Shown: piece by piece, positions 35,593 through 43,605 of the stretch
Layout: every line of letters starts with the position of its first letter
How positions within the stretch are numbered: position 1 is the stretch's first letter
NCBI RefSeq assembly: GCF_003313245.1
Contig: NZ_QJSD01000013.1
Span: forward strand, 6,757 to 70,756
Direction: 5' to 3'
Source: Primorskyibacter marinus
GTDB lineage: Bacteria; Pseudomonadota; Alphaproteobacteria; Rhodobacterales; Rhodobacteraceae
Length of the DNA: 64,000 nt
Position numbers and translations under genes: made by a program
The notes under the pieces: model-generated
What the model saw: only the letters and a program-made list of their open reading frames with translations
What the model was told of the DNA's origin: nothing
Databases searched by the model: none

Positions 35593-35946
35593 ATGACCTA
35601 TGTCGCCGGGTTCCTGACCCCCGTCCCGAATGAAAACAAAGAAGCCTATATCGCAAGTGTCCACAAGGCCTGGCCGCTGTTCAAAGAATACGGTGCCTTG
35701 CAGATCGTGGAAAACTGGGGCGACGATGTCCCGGAAGGTAAGCACACCGATTTCAAACGTGCCGTGGCGTTGGAGGATGGCGAAACCGTTTGTTTTTCCT
35801 GGATCATCTGGCCCGACAAGGACACGCACGACAAATGCGGTGCCAGCATGCAGAGCGATCCGCGCTGGCAGGAGATGGACATGCCTTTTGACGGCAAGCG
35901 GATGATGTGGGGCGGCTTCACGCCCATGGTTGAGGAAAAGGCCTGA
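35593..35946 (+). CDS. DUF1428 family protein (YbaA-like)
   Basis: 117 residues. Matches the DUF1428 pattern: MTYVAGFLTPVPNENKEAYI start, ALQIVENWGDDVPEGKHTDF, SWIIWPDKDTHDKC, and end FDGKRMMWGGFTPM. The fold is dimeric ferredoxin-like; biochemical role unknown. AGGAGAG at 35581-35587 fixes the start. It is followed directly by a glutathione S-transferase gene. Confidence 0.88.
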   Translation: MTYVAGFLTPVPNENKEAYIASVHKAWPLFKEYGALQIVENWGDDVPEGKHTDFKRAVALEDGETVCFSWIIWPDKDTHDKCGASMQSDPRWQEMDMPFDGKRMMWGGFTPMVEEKA

Positions 35947-35952
35947 GTGGTG

Positions 35953-36609
35953 ATGAAGGACGATACCCCACAGTTGACGATCTGGACCTTTGACTGGGTG
36001 CCCGATGGCCCGCGCGGCTACGTTCGGGACCTGCGGTTAAGTTGGGCCTGCGAGGAGGCGGGGTTGGACTATCAGGTCCGCACGGTTCCTTTTGAGGATC
36101 GCGGGGCAGAACATCTTGCCCATCAGCCTTTCGGCCAGGTGCCGTTTTTGACAGATGGCGACCTGCGTCTCTTTGAAAGTGGCGCGTGCCTGCTGCATCT
36201 TGCCGAGAAGAGCGAGGCCCTGATGCCGCAGAGCCCGGCAGAGAAAGCGGACACGCTGTCCTGGGTCGTTGCGGCATTGAACTCTGTCGAGATGGTCAGC
36301 CTGCCGTGGTGGTTCGTAGGATTGTCGAACCCACCCGAGAATCCGCTTGAAGGCTGGCTGCGCACACGTCTTGACGTGCTGGAGGGTCTGTTTGCCGCGC
36401 GTGACTGGCTGGCCGCCGGGCGTTTCACCGCCGCCGATCTGATCATGGCGGATGTTCTGCGCCTGCCTTGGGTCCGCGACCTTGGCGGATATCCCGCAAC
36501 GGACGCTTATGTGGCGCGGATCTGTGCGCGCCCCGCCTTTCAAAAGGCCTATTCCAACCAAATGGCCCACTTCGCCGCAGCAGACGCGGCCCGCGCCGGT
36601 GAAACGTAA
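35953..36609 (+). CDS. glutathione S-transferase family protein
   Basis: 218 residues. The N-terminal thioredoxin-like domain (LTIWTFDWVPDGPRGYVRDLRLSWACEEAG, then FGQVPFLTDGDLRLFESGACLLHLAE, with the Pro and Glu-Ser pair that bind glutathione) is followed by the helical domain (GRFTAADLIMADVLRLPW). Two in-frame GTG codons precede the ATG chosen. It sits between DUF1428 and a hydrolase gene, suggesting detoxification of an organic compound; the substrate is unknown. Confidence 0.88.
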   Translation: MKDDTPQLTIWTFDWVPDGPRGYVRDLRLSWACEEAGLDYQVRTVPFEDRGAEHLAHQPFGQVPFLTDGDLRLFESGACLLHLAEKSEALMPQSPAEKADTLSWVVAALNSVEMVSLPWWFVGLSNPPENPLEGWLRTRLDVLEGLFAARDWLAAGRFTAADLIMADVLRLPWVRDLGGYPATDAYVARICARPAFQKAYSNQMAHFAAADAARAGET

Positions 36610-36630
36610 AATCTCTTGGAAAGAAGTGAT

Positions 36631-37515
36631 ATGACCAGCCAAACCAGTACCAATCTCCGCAACTCTCTTTTGCCCGCCGCAGCGCTTTTCTCTGCATTGG
36701 CTCTGCCCGCTGTCGCACAGGTCACGACGGGCCGGGTCATGTCCGGCGATCTGGGCATCTACTACGAGGTTCACGGCGATCTCACATCAGGCGTGACACC
36801 ATTTCTCGTCCTGCATGGCGGCATGGGGGCAATCAGCGGCGATTTTGGCGATTTGCTGCCCGTTCTGACCGAACAGCGCCCCGTGATAGGGATCGAGCAA
36901 CAGGGTCACGGCCATACGGGCGGACGTGAGGCCCAAGTCACGCTGGACGTCATGCGCGACGACACGCTGGCGGTACTTGATGCGCTGAAGGTGGAACGTG
37001 TGCATGTGGTCGGCTTTTCCATGGGGGGCATGCTGGCGATGGAACTCGGCGTGACCGCGCCGGAGCGGCTTGAAACCCTCTCTGCGATTTCGGTCAGTCA
37101 GAACCATGACGGCATGCATCCCGCCATTGTGGAAATGAACCGCAACCCCGGCGCGGCCCCATCACCTGAGGCGCTGGAACTGATGCCAACGCAAGAGGAC
37201 TTCGCCGGGATGCAGGCGGCATATGCCGACAATCCAGACGGCCCCGAGCAGTTCGAGCGCACGATGCAGCAGCTTCACACACTGATCGTCGGTGATTGGG
37301 GCTGGAGCGATGATGAACTGACAGCAATAGAGGTGCCCACGCTGCTGTTGCTGGGTGATACCGATTTCACGCCTGTCGAACACGCCGCACAGATGGCGCA
37401 GAAGATCGGGGCACAGCTTGCCGTGCTGCCGGACACGACGCACGTGTCGATCATGTCCCGCGCTGATTGGCTGGCACCTTTGATCGCGAACCGGATCAAA
37501 ACGGCGCAAGAGTGA
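36631..37515 (+). CDS. exported alpha/beta hydrolase
   Basis: 294 residues from MTSQTS, with a signal peptide ending at LPAVAQ (about residue 29). The fold is clear: LVLHGGMGAISGDF (oxyanion), GHGHTGG, nucleophile Ser in VGFSMGGMLAMELG near 126, acid in LGDTDFTP and His in DTTHVSIM. Likely periplasmic esterase or lactonase. Starts 21 bases after the GST gene and is probably part of the same transcript. Confidence 0.82.
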   Translation: MTSQTSTNLRNSLLPAAALFSALALPAVAQVTTGRVMSGDLGIYYEVHGDLTSGVTPFLVLHGGMGAISGDFGDLLPVLTEQRPVIGIEQQGHGHTGGREAQVTLDVMRDDTLAVLDALKVERVHVVGFSMGGMLAMELGVTAPERLETLSAISVSQNHDGMHPAIVEMNRNPGAAPSPEALELMPTQEDFAGMQAAYADNPDGPEQFERTMQQLHTLIVGDWGWSDDELTAIEVPTLLLLGDTDFTPVEHAAQMAQKIGAQLAVLPDTTHVSIMSRADWLAPLIANRIKTAQE

Positions 37516-37543
37516 TGGCGCGAAGCCGGTACTGGACGAAGAT

Positions 37544-37825
37544 ATGACAGAGATCATCGGTAGCCCTGATTGCGGCAATTCACCGAAGAACAAATTCGTG
37601 CAGGACATCGTTGAATACGGCGCGGGAAAGGCCGAGCAGTTTGGCGCTACGGAAAGCTATCTTGCAGGTAACAACCTGGCCAGCACCTACGATCGCCTGA
37701 CGGAAAGCGGTGTCAGCTTCACCCAGACCCCGGTAGATGCGGATGCGGTTCACATGGCGTTGCTTGATGACACATGCGGCAACCTGATCCAGCTTGTGCA
37801 GATCAAGGATGCGCAAACGCGGTGA
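37544..37825 (+). pseudogene. chimeric remnant: NTF2-like start joined to VOC-domain end
   Basis: 93 codons. The first 27 (MTEIIGSPDCGNSPKNKFVQDI) match the start of SnoaL/NTF2-like proteins with the CGNSPKN motif; from about codon 40 the sequence is the C-terminal half of a VOC/glyoxalase-type protein (YDRLTESGVSFTQTP, MALLDDTCGNLIQLVQ). The two halves normally belong to separate proteins of 120-150 residues. A deletion between two adjacent genes is the simplest explanation. Probably non-functional. Confidence 0.55.
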
Positions 37826-37895
37826 CGGGCGCTTGCGGTCCAATCCAAATGCCATCACCCGGCAAACAACCGCGTGGTGGCATTAACTTAACCGC

Positions 37896-38234
37896 TCACC
37901 CCATCTGCTCGCGGCGCAGCAGGATCACTGTCCCGGCCGGGTCTGATGTCCAATGGCCAGTGACATTGGTCAGCGGCTCCAGCTCGTCGCGGCAGGGGCT
38001 GCCCAGATGCGACAGTGCGGCGTCCGGATCGTCATCGAACAGCTCGATCCAGACATCTGTCTGGCTCTGGTGGGGCACCCGGTCGATCCACAGGGTTAAG
38101 CTGCCGAAATTGAAGCCCGTGCTGTTGTCCAACTCGCGGGTGACCGTCAGGCCCACCTTGTCGCGGTAGAAGGCCACAGTCTCTTCCCAGCGGTGCATCG
38201 GCACTTTGATGGCGATGTTCTTTCCCGGTTCCAT
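37896..38234 (-). CDS. VOC (glyoxalase/bleomycin resistance) family protein
   Basis: 112 residues from MEPGKN, preceded by AGAGGAAC eight bases upstream; a longer in-frame start at 38282 would overlap the previous gene. Single VOC module with IAIKVPMHRWEETVAFYRDKVGL and GFNFGSLTLWID; the end SDPAGTVILLRR is typical. Substrate unknown. It follows the SRPBCC gene on the same strand, probably as one operon controlled by the divergent ArsR-type repressor. Confidence 0.82.
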   Translation of the reverse strand: MEPGKNIAIKVPMHRWEETVAFYRDKVGLTVTRELDNSTGFNFGSLTLWIDRVPHQSQTDVWIELFDDDPDAALSHLGSPCRDELEPLTNVTGHWTSDPAGTVILLRREQMG

Positions 38235-38262
38235 GTGATGTAGTTCCTCTTTCAACGTTGAT

Positions 38263-38709
38263 TTACCTGTAGAAACCGTCACGCAGGTTGATCCCGTGCT
38301 CCAGCCAGGCCTTCATCGCGCAGAGCATTGCCGTCCAGCCCTCACAGTTCCCAAAACATGAGGTCAGCCCGGCCTCGGTTTCGGGCCAGCCGTATTCGCT
38401 GATCCGCACCAAGGTGCGCCCGCCCTCCAGCGGGCTGAACTCCATGGTCACGGTCGTCCATGTGGAGGTTTTTTGGTCCGCCTCCCACTGCAAGACAATT
38501 TTTCTGTTGGGGATCACTTCCAGCACCATCACCGGGAAGGCGCCGGGAAAATCGTGGAAATCCCACGTCACCTCGACGCCGCTTTTCAGCCGCCCCCGCG
38601 CCCCGCCGGTGGTGAAGTATTGCGACAGAAGGTCAGGCGAGACCACGGCTTCGAAGACCTCCTCGACCGGCTTGGCGATACGCCCGGCCACTGTAAATTT
38701 CAGTTCCAC
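38263..38709 (-). CDS. SRPBCC / AHSA1-like protein
   Basis: 148 residues with the AHSA1/START fold: FTVAGRIAKPVEEVFEAVVSPDLLSQYF at the start, LKSGVEVTWDFHDFPGAFPVMVLEVIPNRKIVLQWE in the middle, and GNCEGWTAMLCAMKAWLEHG at the end. Genes of this type are very often divergent from or joined with an ArsR-type repressor, as here. Function is unknown; such proteins bind hydrophobic ligands. Confidence 0.87.
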   Translation of the reverse strand: MELKFTVAGRIAKPVEEVFEAVVSPDLLSQYFTTGGARGRLKSGVEVTWDFHDFPGAFPVMVLEVIPNRKIVLQWEADQKTSTWTTVTMEFSPLEGGRTLVRISEYGWPETEAGLTSCFGNCEGWTAMLCAMKAWLEHGINLRDGFYR

Positions 38710-38740
38710 GATACGAATCCTCTTTGCCTCGCTTTTATAA

Positions 38741-38758
38741 TGTTATAATTCTATAACA
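38741..38758. promoter_or_regulatory. palindromic operator at the ArsR-type gene start
   Basis: Perfect inverted repeat TGTTATA (38741-38747) and TATAACA (38752-38758) with a 4-base spacer, in the divergent SRPBCC/ArsR promoter. Its last base is the A of the repressor ATG, which fits autorepression and control of the SRPBCC-VOC genes. Confidence 0.65.
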
Positions 38759-39120
38759 TGTCAATCGAAGATCAATATGATGCCTTGTTCAAAGCCCTCG
38801 GGCACCGCGTGCGGCGGCAAATACTGGATCTGATCAAGGACGGCCCGAAGACGACCGGCGTGCTGTGCAAGACGCTGGCAGAGCTTGACCGATGCACGGT
38901 GATGCAGCATTTGTCAGTATTGGAAAAAGCCGGGTTGGTCGTAGTCGAACGGCGCGGGCGTGAACGCTGGAACCATCTGGATGCCTTGCCGATCCATGAT
39001 CTGCAAACCAGGTGGATCGGACCTTACGCCGCGCACGCGATCACGATGCTAGATGATCTAAGTAGGCTGGCCGGAACCGATGCGCCGGCCGCCGACATTG
39101 CTGACAAGAGTAATGCCTGA
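38758..39120 (+). CDS. ArsR-family transcriptional repressor (SRPBCC-linked)
   Basis: 120 residues. Winged helix: LFKALGHRVRRQILDLIKDGPKTTGVLCKTLAELDRCTVMQHLSVLEKAGLVVVERRGRERWNHLD. There is no ArsR-type CVC metal motif, so it probably is not a metal sensor; the variety next to SRPBCC genes is common in Actinobacteria and Proteobacteria. The ATG lies at the edge of a perfect palindrome. Confidence 0.87.
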   Translation: MSIEDQYDALFKALGHRVRRQILDLIKDGPKTTGVLCKTLAELDRCTVMQHLSVLEKAGLVVVERRGRERWNHLDALPIHDLQTRWIGPYAAHAITMLDDLSRLAGTDAPAADIADKSNA

Positions 39121-39461
39121 GACGCTTGAGCAGGGCGTTTTGTCCGCTCCTCACTTGTAAGAACAGCCCGCAGCGAGTGGGTCGTTTGAAAATCGTTCCT
39201 CCGCTTGGCTTTCGATGACCAGGTCGCCGAGATTCAGCGTCGTGTTACCGGAATGAACGGCTTTGCCGCACTCGGCATACACGTCACGGAGGCCGTCGGA
39301 TAAGTATGGCCGGGGAAAGGGGACGCATGGCCGCCGCCCGAATTAAGCAAAAAGACGTCCAACATTTCGAAGCAGAGCGTTGACGAAACGAATGGCATCT
39401 CATTCTGGGCTCTCGCATGCTTGACGCCGCCGCGAACTGTAATTAGGCAATGCGCTATGGC
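39121..39461. other. intergenic region before the tRNA gene, no gene recognised
   Basis: About 340 bases. Short open frames only; no protein motif, insertion-sequence end or integrase was recognised. No repeat of the tRNA 3' end was noticed within the neighbouring bases, so there is no sign of a tRNA-integrated element here. Confidence 0.4.
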
Positions 39462-39538
39462 GGGCCTGTAGCTCAATTGGTTAGAGCAGAGCGCTCATAA
39501 CGCTTTGGTTGCGGGTTCAAGTCCTGCCGGGCCTACCA
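39462..39538 (+). tRNA. tRNA with CAU anticodon (tRNA-Ile2-like or tRNA-Met)
   Basis: 77 bases including encoded CCA. D arm GTAGCTCAATTGGTTAGAGC, anticodon loop CTCATAA, T arm GCGGGTTCAAGTCCTGC and acceptor stem GGGCCTG with CGGGCCT are all seen (first pair G-U). The body resembles tRNA-Ile2, whose CAU is changed to lysidine-AU, more than elongator tRNA-Met: compare GCTCATAACGC and GGTTCAAGTCC with E. coli ileX. Confidence 0.9.
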
Positions 39539-39722
39539 GATGCCTCAATAATTTGTTTTATTGCAGGAATGCGTCTTGTCTGGATGAACTTCTCGGGACG
39601 GTTCAGTCCGTACAGTTCGGAATGCTAGCCTGATCCCACCATTTACGCATATCGCCGTCCAAGCAATTTTCAGGGCAAGGCTTTCCGTCGCGCGTCTCCA
39701 GGAAGATAGCCGGAGGGGACGT

Positions 39723-41174
39723 TCAGGTCTGCGCGATAGCCAGAAGACCCTCGACGTTCAGATGCGTCTCGAGATGCGCGGCCAGCGCATCCAGTGTTTC
39801 CTCGACCACGCCATTGTAGGATTGCGGGCCTGTACTTACGCCAAGTGCGGCAAGCCAGGCGCGGCGAAACGCATCATCGGCGAACATCCCGTGCAGATAG
39901 CTGCCGCTGATCCGGCCATCGGGCGACACCGCGCCTTCGGGAGCGTCCGCGACATGGGCAAAGGGCCGCATCCTGTCGGGGCCGTCGCTGGTGCCGATGT
40001 GGATTTCATAGCCGCTGAAGGGCAGGCCCGTGGCCACATGACGGCCCGTCACCTCGGTCAGGTGTTTGTCGCCCCCCATTACCGTCGTGGTGTCAAGCAA
40101 ACCCAGTCCGGGCGTGACGCCCGGCGGACCCTCCAGCCCATCGGGGTCGGCAACGCTTTGCCCCAGCATCTGATAGCCGCCGCATATCCCCAGTATGCGG
40201 CCGCCGCGTCGGTGATGTGCGATCAGGTCGATGTCCCAGCCCTGCGCGCGCAAGAATGCCAGATCGCCCCGTGTCGATTTCGATCCGGGCAGGATCACCA
40301 CATCGGCATCCGCCGGCAGAGGGTGCCCGGCAGCTAGCATCGTTACCCGCACTCCCGGTTCTGCCAGAAGCGGATCGAGATCGTCAAAATTGGCAATGCG
40401 TGAGAATTGCAGGCAGACAATATGCAGACGTCCCTTGGAGGGTGCCTGTCGGATATCCAGCGCATCCTCGGCAGGCAGGCGCCAAGCATCGGCGAACCAG
40501 GGTGCGACACCAAAGCCGCGCCAGCCCGTGTGCGCCTCGATCATGGCATAGCCATCGTCGAAAAGACGCGGATCCCCGCGAAACTTGTTGATGATAAAGC
40601 CGCAGACACGGGCGGCATCCGCCGGGTCCAGCACCGCTTGTGTGCCGACGATCTGTGCGATGACGCCGCCACGGTCGATGTCGCCGCAGAGGATAACGGG
40701 CACTCCGGCGGCTTCGGCAAAGCCCATATTGGCGATATCGCCCTTGCGCAGATTGATTTCCGCCGGGCTGCCAGCCCCCTCGACGATCACCAGATCATGC
40801 GCGCGGCCCAGCCGACCGAAACTGTCCAGAACCGAAGCCATCAGGGTGGGCTTGATTTTGAAATAATCGCGGGCCTTGGTGGTCGTCAGTCGCTGGCCCT
40901 GCACGATCACCTGCGCCCCCGTGTCGGTTTCCGGCTTTAGCAGGACGGGGTTCATGTCGGTATGCGCGCGCAGCCCGCAGGCCTGTGCCTGAAGCGCCTG
41001 CGCGCGGCCGATCTCGCCGCCATCGGATGTGACGGCAGCGTTATTCGACATGTTCTGTGGCTTGAACGGGGCCACCGACAACCCGCGATTGCGGGCGGCG
41101 CGGCACAGCCCTGCAACCAGCATGGATTTGCCGACATTGGACCCGGTGCCCTGAATCATCAGCGCCCGCGCCAT
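39723..41174 (-). CDS. cobQ: cobyric acid synthase CobQ
   Basis: 483 residues. It amidates four side chains of adenosylcobyrinate diamide with glutamine and ATP. ATP motif [17 protein letters not shown] (7-23), [34 protein letters not shown], and the class I glutaminase-like part with [12 protein letters not shown] (Cys nucleophile) and [11 protein letters not shown] chose the Met three bases after the cobO stop region ([11 protein letters not shown]). It follows cobO on the minus strand. Confidence 0.95.
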   Translation of the reverse strand: MARALMIQGTGSNVGKSMLVAGLCRAARNRGLSVAPFKPQNMSNNAAVTSDGGEIGRAQALQAQACGLRAHTDMNPVLLKPETDTGAQVIVQGQRLTTTKARDYFKIKPTLMASVLDSFGRLGRAHDLVIVEGAGSPAEINLRKGDIANMGFAEAAGVPVILCGDIDRGGVIAQIVGTQAVLDPADAARVCGFIINKFRGDPRLFDDGYAMIEAHTGWRGFGVAPWFADAWRLPAEDALDIRQAPSKGRLHIVCLQFSRIANFDDLDPLLAEPGVRVTMLAAGHPLPADADVVILPGSKSTRGDLAFLRAQGWDIDLIAHHRRGGRILGICGGYQMLGQSVADPDGLEGPPGVTPGLGLLDTTTVMGGDKHLTEVTGRHVATGLPFSGYEIHIGTSDGPDRMRPFAHVADAPEGAVSPDGRISGSYLHGMFADDAFRRAWLAALGVSTGPQSYNGVVEETLDALAAHLETHLNVEGLLAIAQT

Positions 41175-41176
41175 GC

Positions 41177-41788
41177 CTACATCTCCACACCGTTTTGCGC
41201 CTTGATGCCGTCGCGGAACGGATGCTTGACCAGCGTCATTTCGGTAACAAGGTCCGCCGCCTCGATCAGTTCGGGTTTCGCGTTGCGCCCGGTCAGGCAA
41301 ACATGGGTCATGGGCGGTTTGTGGTGCAGCAGAAAATCGACAACCTCGTCGATATCCAGATAGTCATACCGCAGGGCGATATTGATTTCGTCGAGCAGAA
41401 CAAAGCGAATATCAGGGTCGAGGATCTGCTCTTTGGCGATCTTCCAGCCGTTTTGCGCGGCCGCTATATCGCGTTCGCGGTCCTGTGTTTCCCATGTGAA
41501 CCCTTCGCCCGAGACGAAAAACCGGCAGTCATCGGCAAAGCGGTCGCGCAGGAACAGCTTTTCACCGGTCACCCAATCGCCCTTGATGAACTGGACCACA
41601 GCGCAGGGCATGCCGTGGGCGATGCAGCGCATGATCATGCCGAACCCTGATGACGATTTGCCCTTGCCCGCGCCGGTATGGACGATGATCAGGCCTTTTT
41701 CCTCGGTCTTGGTCTGCATCATCTTGTCACGGGCCTGCTTGATCTTGCGCATTTTATCCGCATGGCGCGTATTAATGTCGTCGGTCAT
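41177..41788 (-). CDS. cobO: corrinoid adenosyltransferase CobO
   Basis: 203 residues. It transfers the adenosyl group from ATP to cob(I)yrinate diamide. P-loop [21 protein letters not shown] at about 35-55, then VVQFIKGDW and [38 protein letters not shown]. Full length for the BtuR/CobO family. It diverges from the cobalamin riboswitch that leads the main cob operon. Confidence 0.96.
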   Translation of the reverse strand: MTDDINTRHADKMRKIKQARDKMMQTKTEEKGLIIVHTGAGKGKSSSGFGMIMRCIAHGMPCAVVQFIKGDWVTGEKLFLRDRFADDCRFFVSGEGFTWETQDRERDIAAAQNGWKIAKEQILDPDIRFVLLDEINIALRYDYLDIDEVVDFLLHHKPPMTHVCLTGRNAKPELIEAADLVTEMTLVKHPFRDGIKAQNGVEM

Positions 41789-41834
41789 TGTTCATCCCCG
41801 TTCTTGACAATCCAATTGGTTTGGGAGCATCTGC

Positions 41835-42025
41835 ACCTGTGTTGGTGCCTGTGTAAACAGGTGAAAAGGGAATGTGCGCCCGGAGGTTTTCCGGTTAAGC
41901 ACAGCCGCCCCCGCGACCGAGAACGGAAAAAGGTGGATCACCGCCACTGGCCAAAGGCTGGGAAGGCAGATCCACCGCAGGGCACCGCCCCTAAATCCGT
42001 GAGCCGGGAGACCTGCCAACACATG
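41835..42025 (+). promoter_or_regulatory. cobalamin riboswitch 1 (cob operon leader)
   Basis: Core blocks seen: GGTGCCTGTG near 41844, AAAAGGGAATGTG (41866-41876 region), GCACAGCCGCCCCCGCGACC, GCCACTGG near 41944, GGGAAGGC near 41960, and the B12 box GAGCCGGGAGACCTGCC (42001-42017). A TTGACA at 41804-41809 may be the -35 of its promoter. It controls DUF1636-cobW-cobN and the following cob genes. Confidence 0.93.
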
Positions 42026-42100
42026 TTGCCACGACCGGACGGGGTGTTCCGGTGTCGGGGATTGCTCTGCTGGTCAGTGCCGCCTCGCCATCAGACCCGC

Positions 42101-42120
42101 GTCCCATTTCTAAATGGGAC
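42101..42120 (+). promoter_or_regulatory. Shine-Dalgarno-sequestering hairpin of riboswitch 1
   Basis: Perfect arms GTCCCATTT (42101-42109) and AAATGGGAC (42112-42120). The right arm contains GGGAC, the only purine-rich candidate ribosome site before the ATG at 42129 (8 bases away). No T-run follows. This fits translational control by the riboswitch. Confidence 0.55.
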
Positions 42121-42128
42121 CGAAGACC

Positions 42129-42548
42129 ATGACAGACAAACGAAACCCTACAAGTCGGGACGGCCCGCTGACGCAGCTTTTGGTCTGCGTCAAATGCCGA
42201 CGGGGCCAAGACATGCCGCAGGATGCGCGCCGCCCCGGTGAGGCGCTTTATGATGCGATCACCGCGCTGGAGATGCCGCCGGGGGTCAGTATTGCGCCGG
42301 TCGAATGTTTGCAGAACTGCGATTACGGCTGCACCGTCGCGCTGCGCGGCGGAGATGACAAATGGACCTATGTCTTCGCCAATGTTGACGAGGTCGATCA
42401 CGCGCAAATGATCCTGGACGGTGCTGCGCGCTATCACATCACAAATGACGGCTTGATCCCCTGGCGCGAGCGTCCCGAGCATTTCAAGCGCAATTGCGTG
42501 GCCCGTATCCCCCCAATAACCCAGCCTCAGGAGGCCCTGAATGACTGA
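42129..42548 (+). CDS. DUF1636 metal-binding protein linked to CobW
   Basis: 139 residues. Thioredoxin-like small iron-sulfur protein family: CVKCRRGQDMPQDARRPGEALY near 23-44, then VECLQNCDYGCTVALRG (Cys at about 64, 68, 72), like a [2Fe-2S] ferredoxin. It is regularly found next to cobW in aerobic B12 operons; its function is unknown and a role in cobalt handling is inferred. I chose the ATG at 42129 rather than 15 bases upstream. Overlaps cobW by eight bases. Confidence 0.85.
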   Translation: MTDKRNPTSRDGPLTQLLVCVKCRRGQDMPQDARRPGEALYDAITALEMPPGVSIAPVECLQNCDYGCTVALRGGDDKWTYVFANVDEVDHAQMILDGAARYHITNDGLIPWRERPEHFKRNCVARIPPITQPQEALND

Positions 42549-43599
42549 TCTTGCGAAACTTCCTGTCACCGTGATCACCGGGTTTCTCGGCTCTGGCAAG
42601 ACCACACTGATCCGGGGGCTGATGCAGAACCCCGGCGGCAAGCGTCTGGCCGTGATCGTCAACGAATTCGGCGATGTTGGCGTAGACGGAGAAATCCTTA
42701 AAAGCTGTGCGATCCCCGATTGCCCGGCCGAGAATATCCTTGAACTGGCCAATGGCTGCATCTGCTGCACCGTGGCCGATGATTTCATTCCCACGATAGA
42801 GGCGCTGATGGCGCTGGAGTCGCGCCCCGATCACATCCTGATCGAAACGTCGGGGCTGGCGCTGCCAAAGCCGCTGCTCAAGGCGTTCGATTGGCCCGAT
42901 ATCCGGTCGAAAATCACCGTGGACGGGGTGATTGCCCTTGCCGATGCCGAGGCGGTGGCAGCAGGCCGGTTCGCGCCCAACGTGGCGGCGGTGGATGCGC
43001 AGCGCGTGGCCGATGACAGCATCGACCACGAAACACCCTTGTCGGAGGTGTTCGAAGATCAGATTGCCTGCGCCGACATCATCCTGCTGACCAAGCCCGA
43101 TCTGGCCGGTCCCGAAGGTGTTGCCAAGGCCAAGGCGCTGATCGAGGCCGAGGTGCCGCGCCCCTTGCCGGTGGTCGAGGTTGCCGAGGGCGTGATTGAT
43201 GCCCGTATCATTCTGGGGCTTGAGGCCGCCGCAGAGGATGACATGGAGGCCCGGCCCAGCCATCACGACGACCACGACGATCACGAACATGACGATTTTG
43301 AATCCATCGTCGTGGACATTCCCGATCAGGCCGATCCCGCCACGCTGGTCGCCGCGATCGAGGGTCTGGCGCGTGATCACAACATCCTCCGCATCAAGGG
43401 TTATGCTGCGGTGACGGGCAAACCGATGCGCCTTCTGGTGCAGGCGGTGGGCGCGCGCGTGCGCCACCAGTATGACCGCCCGTGGCGCAATGACGAGGCG
43501 CGGCAAGGCAGGCTGGTGGTGATCGCCGAGCATGACGACATCAATGCCGACGTGATCCGCGCCGCCCTTGGTGTGGCCTCGGTCCGCGCGGCAGAGTAA
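42541..43599 (+). CDS. cobW: CobW, cobalt-related G3E GTPase
   Basis: 352 residues. Walker A GFLGSGKTTLIRGL (15-28), the CxCC metal motif ANGCICCTVADDF near 74, LIETSGLALPKPLL, TKPDL (GTP base), and a His/Asp-rich stretch (SHHDDHDDHEHDD, about 240-253) that may hold metal. CobW is thought to deliver cobalt to the CobNST chelatase. First enzyme-type gene after the riboswitch. Confidence 0.95.
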   Translation: MTDLAKLPVTVITGFLGSGKTTLIRGLMQNPGGKRLAVIVNEFGDVGVDGEILKSCAIPDCPAENILELANGCICCTVADDFIPTIEALMALESRPDHILIETSGLALPKPLLKAFDWPDIRSKITVDGVIALADAEAVAAGRFAPNVAAVDAQRVADDSIDHETPLSEVFEDQIACADIILLTKPDLAGPEGVAKAKALIEAEVPRPLPVVEVAEGVIDARIILGLEAAAEDDMEARPSHHDDHDDHEHDDFESIVVDIPDQADPATLVAAIEGLARDHNILRIKGYAAVTGKPMRLLVQAVGARVRHQYDRPWRNDEARQGRLVVIAEHDDINADVIRAALGVASVRAAE

Positions 43600-43605
43600 C
43601 TGCCG

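Noticed and set aside
39121-39722. Integrated element next to the tRNA gene
   Set aside because: No integrase gene and no repeated tRNA 3' end were noticed nearby.
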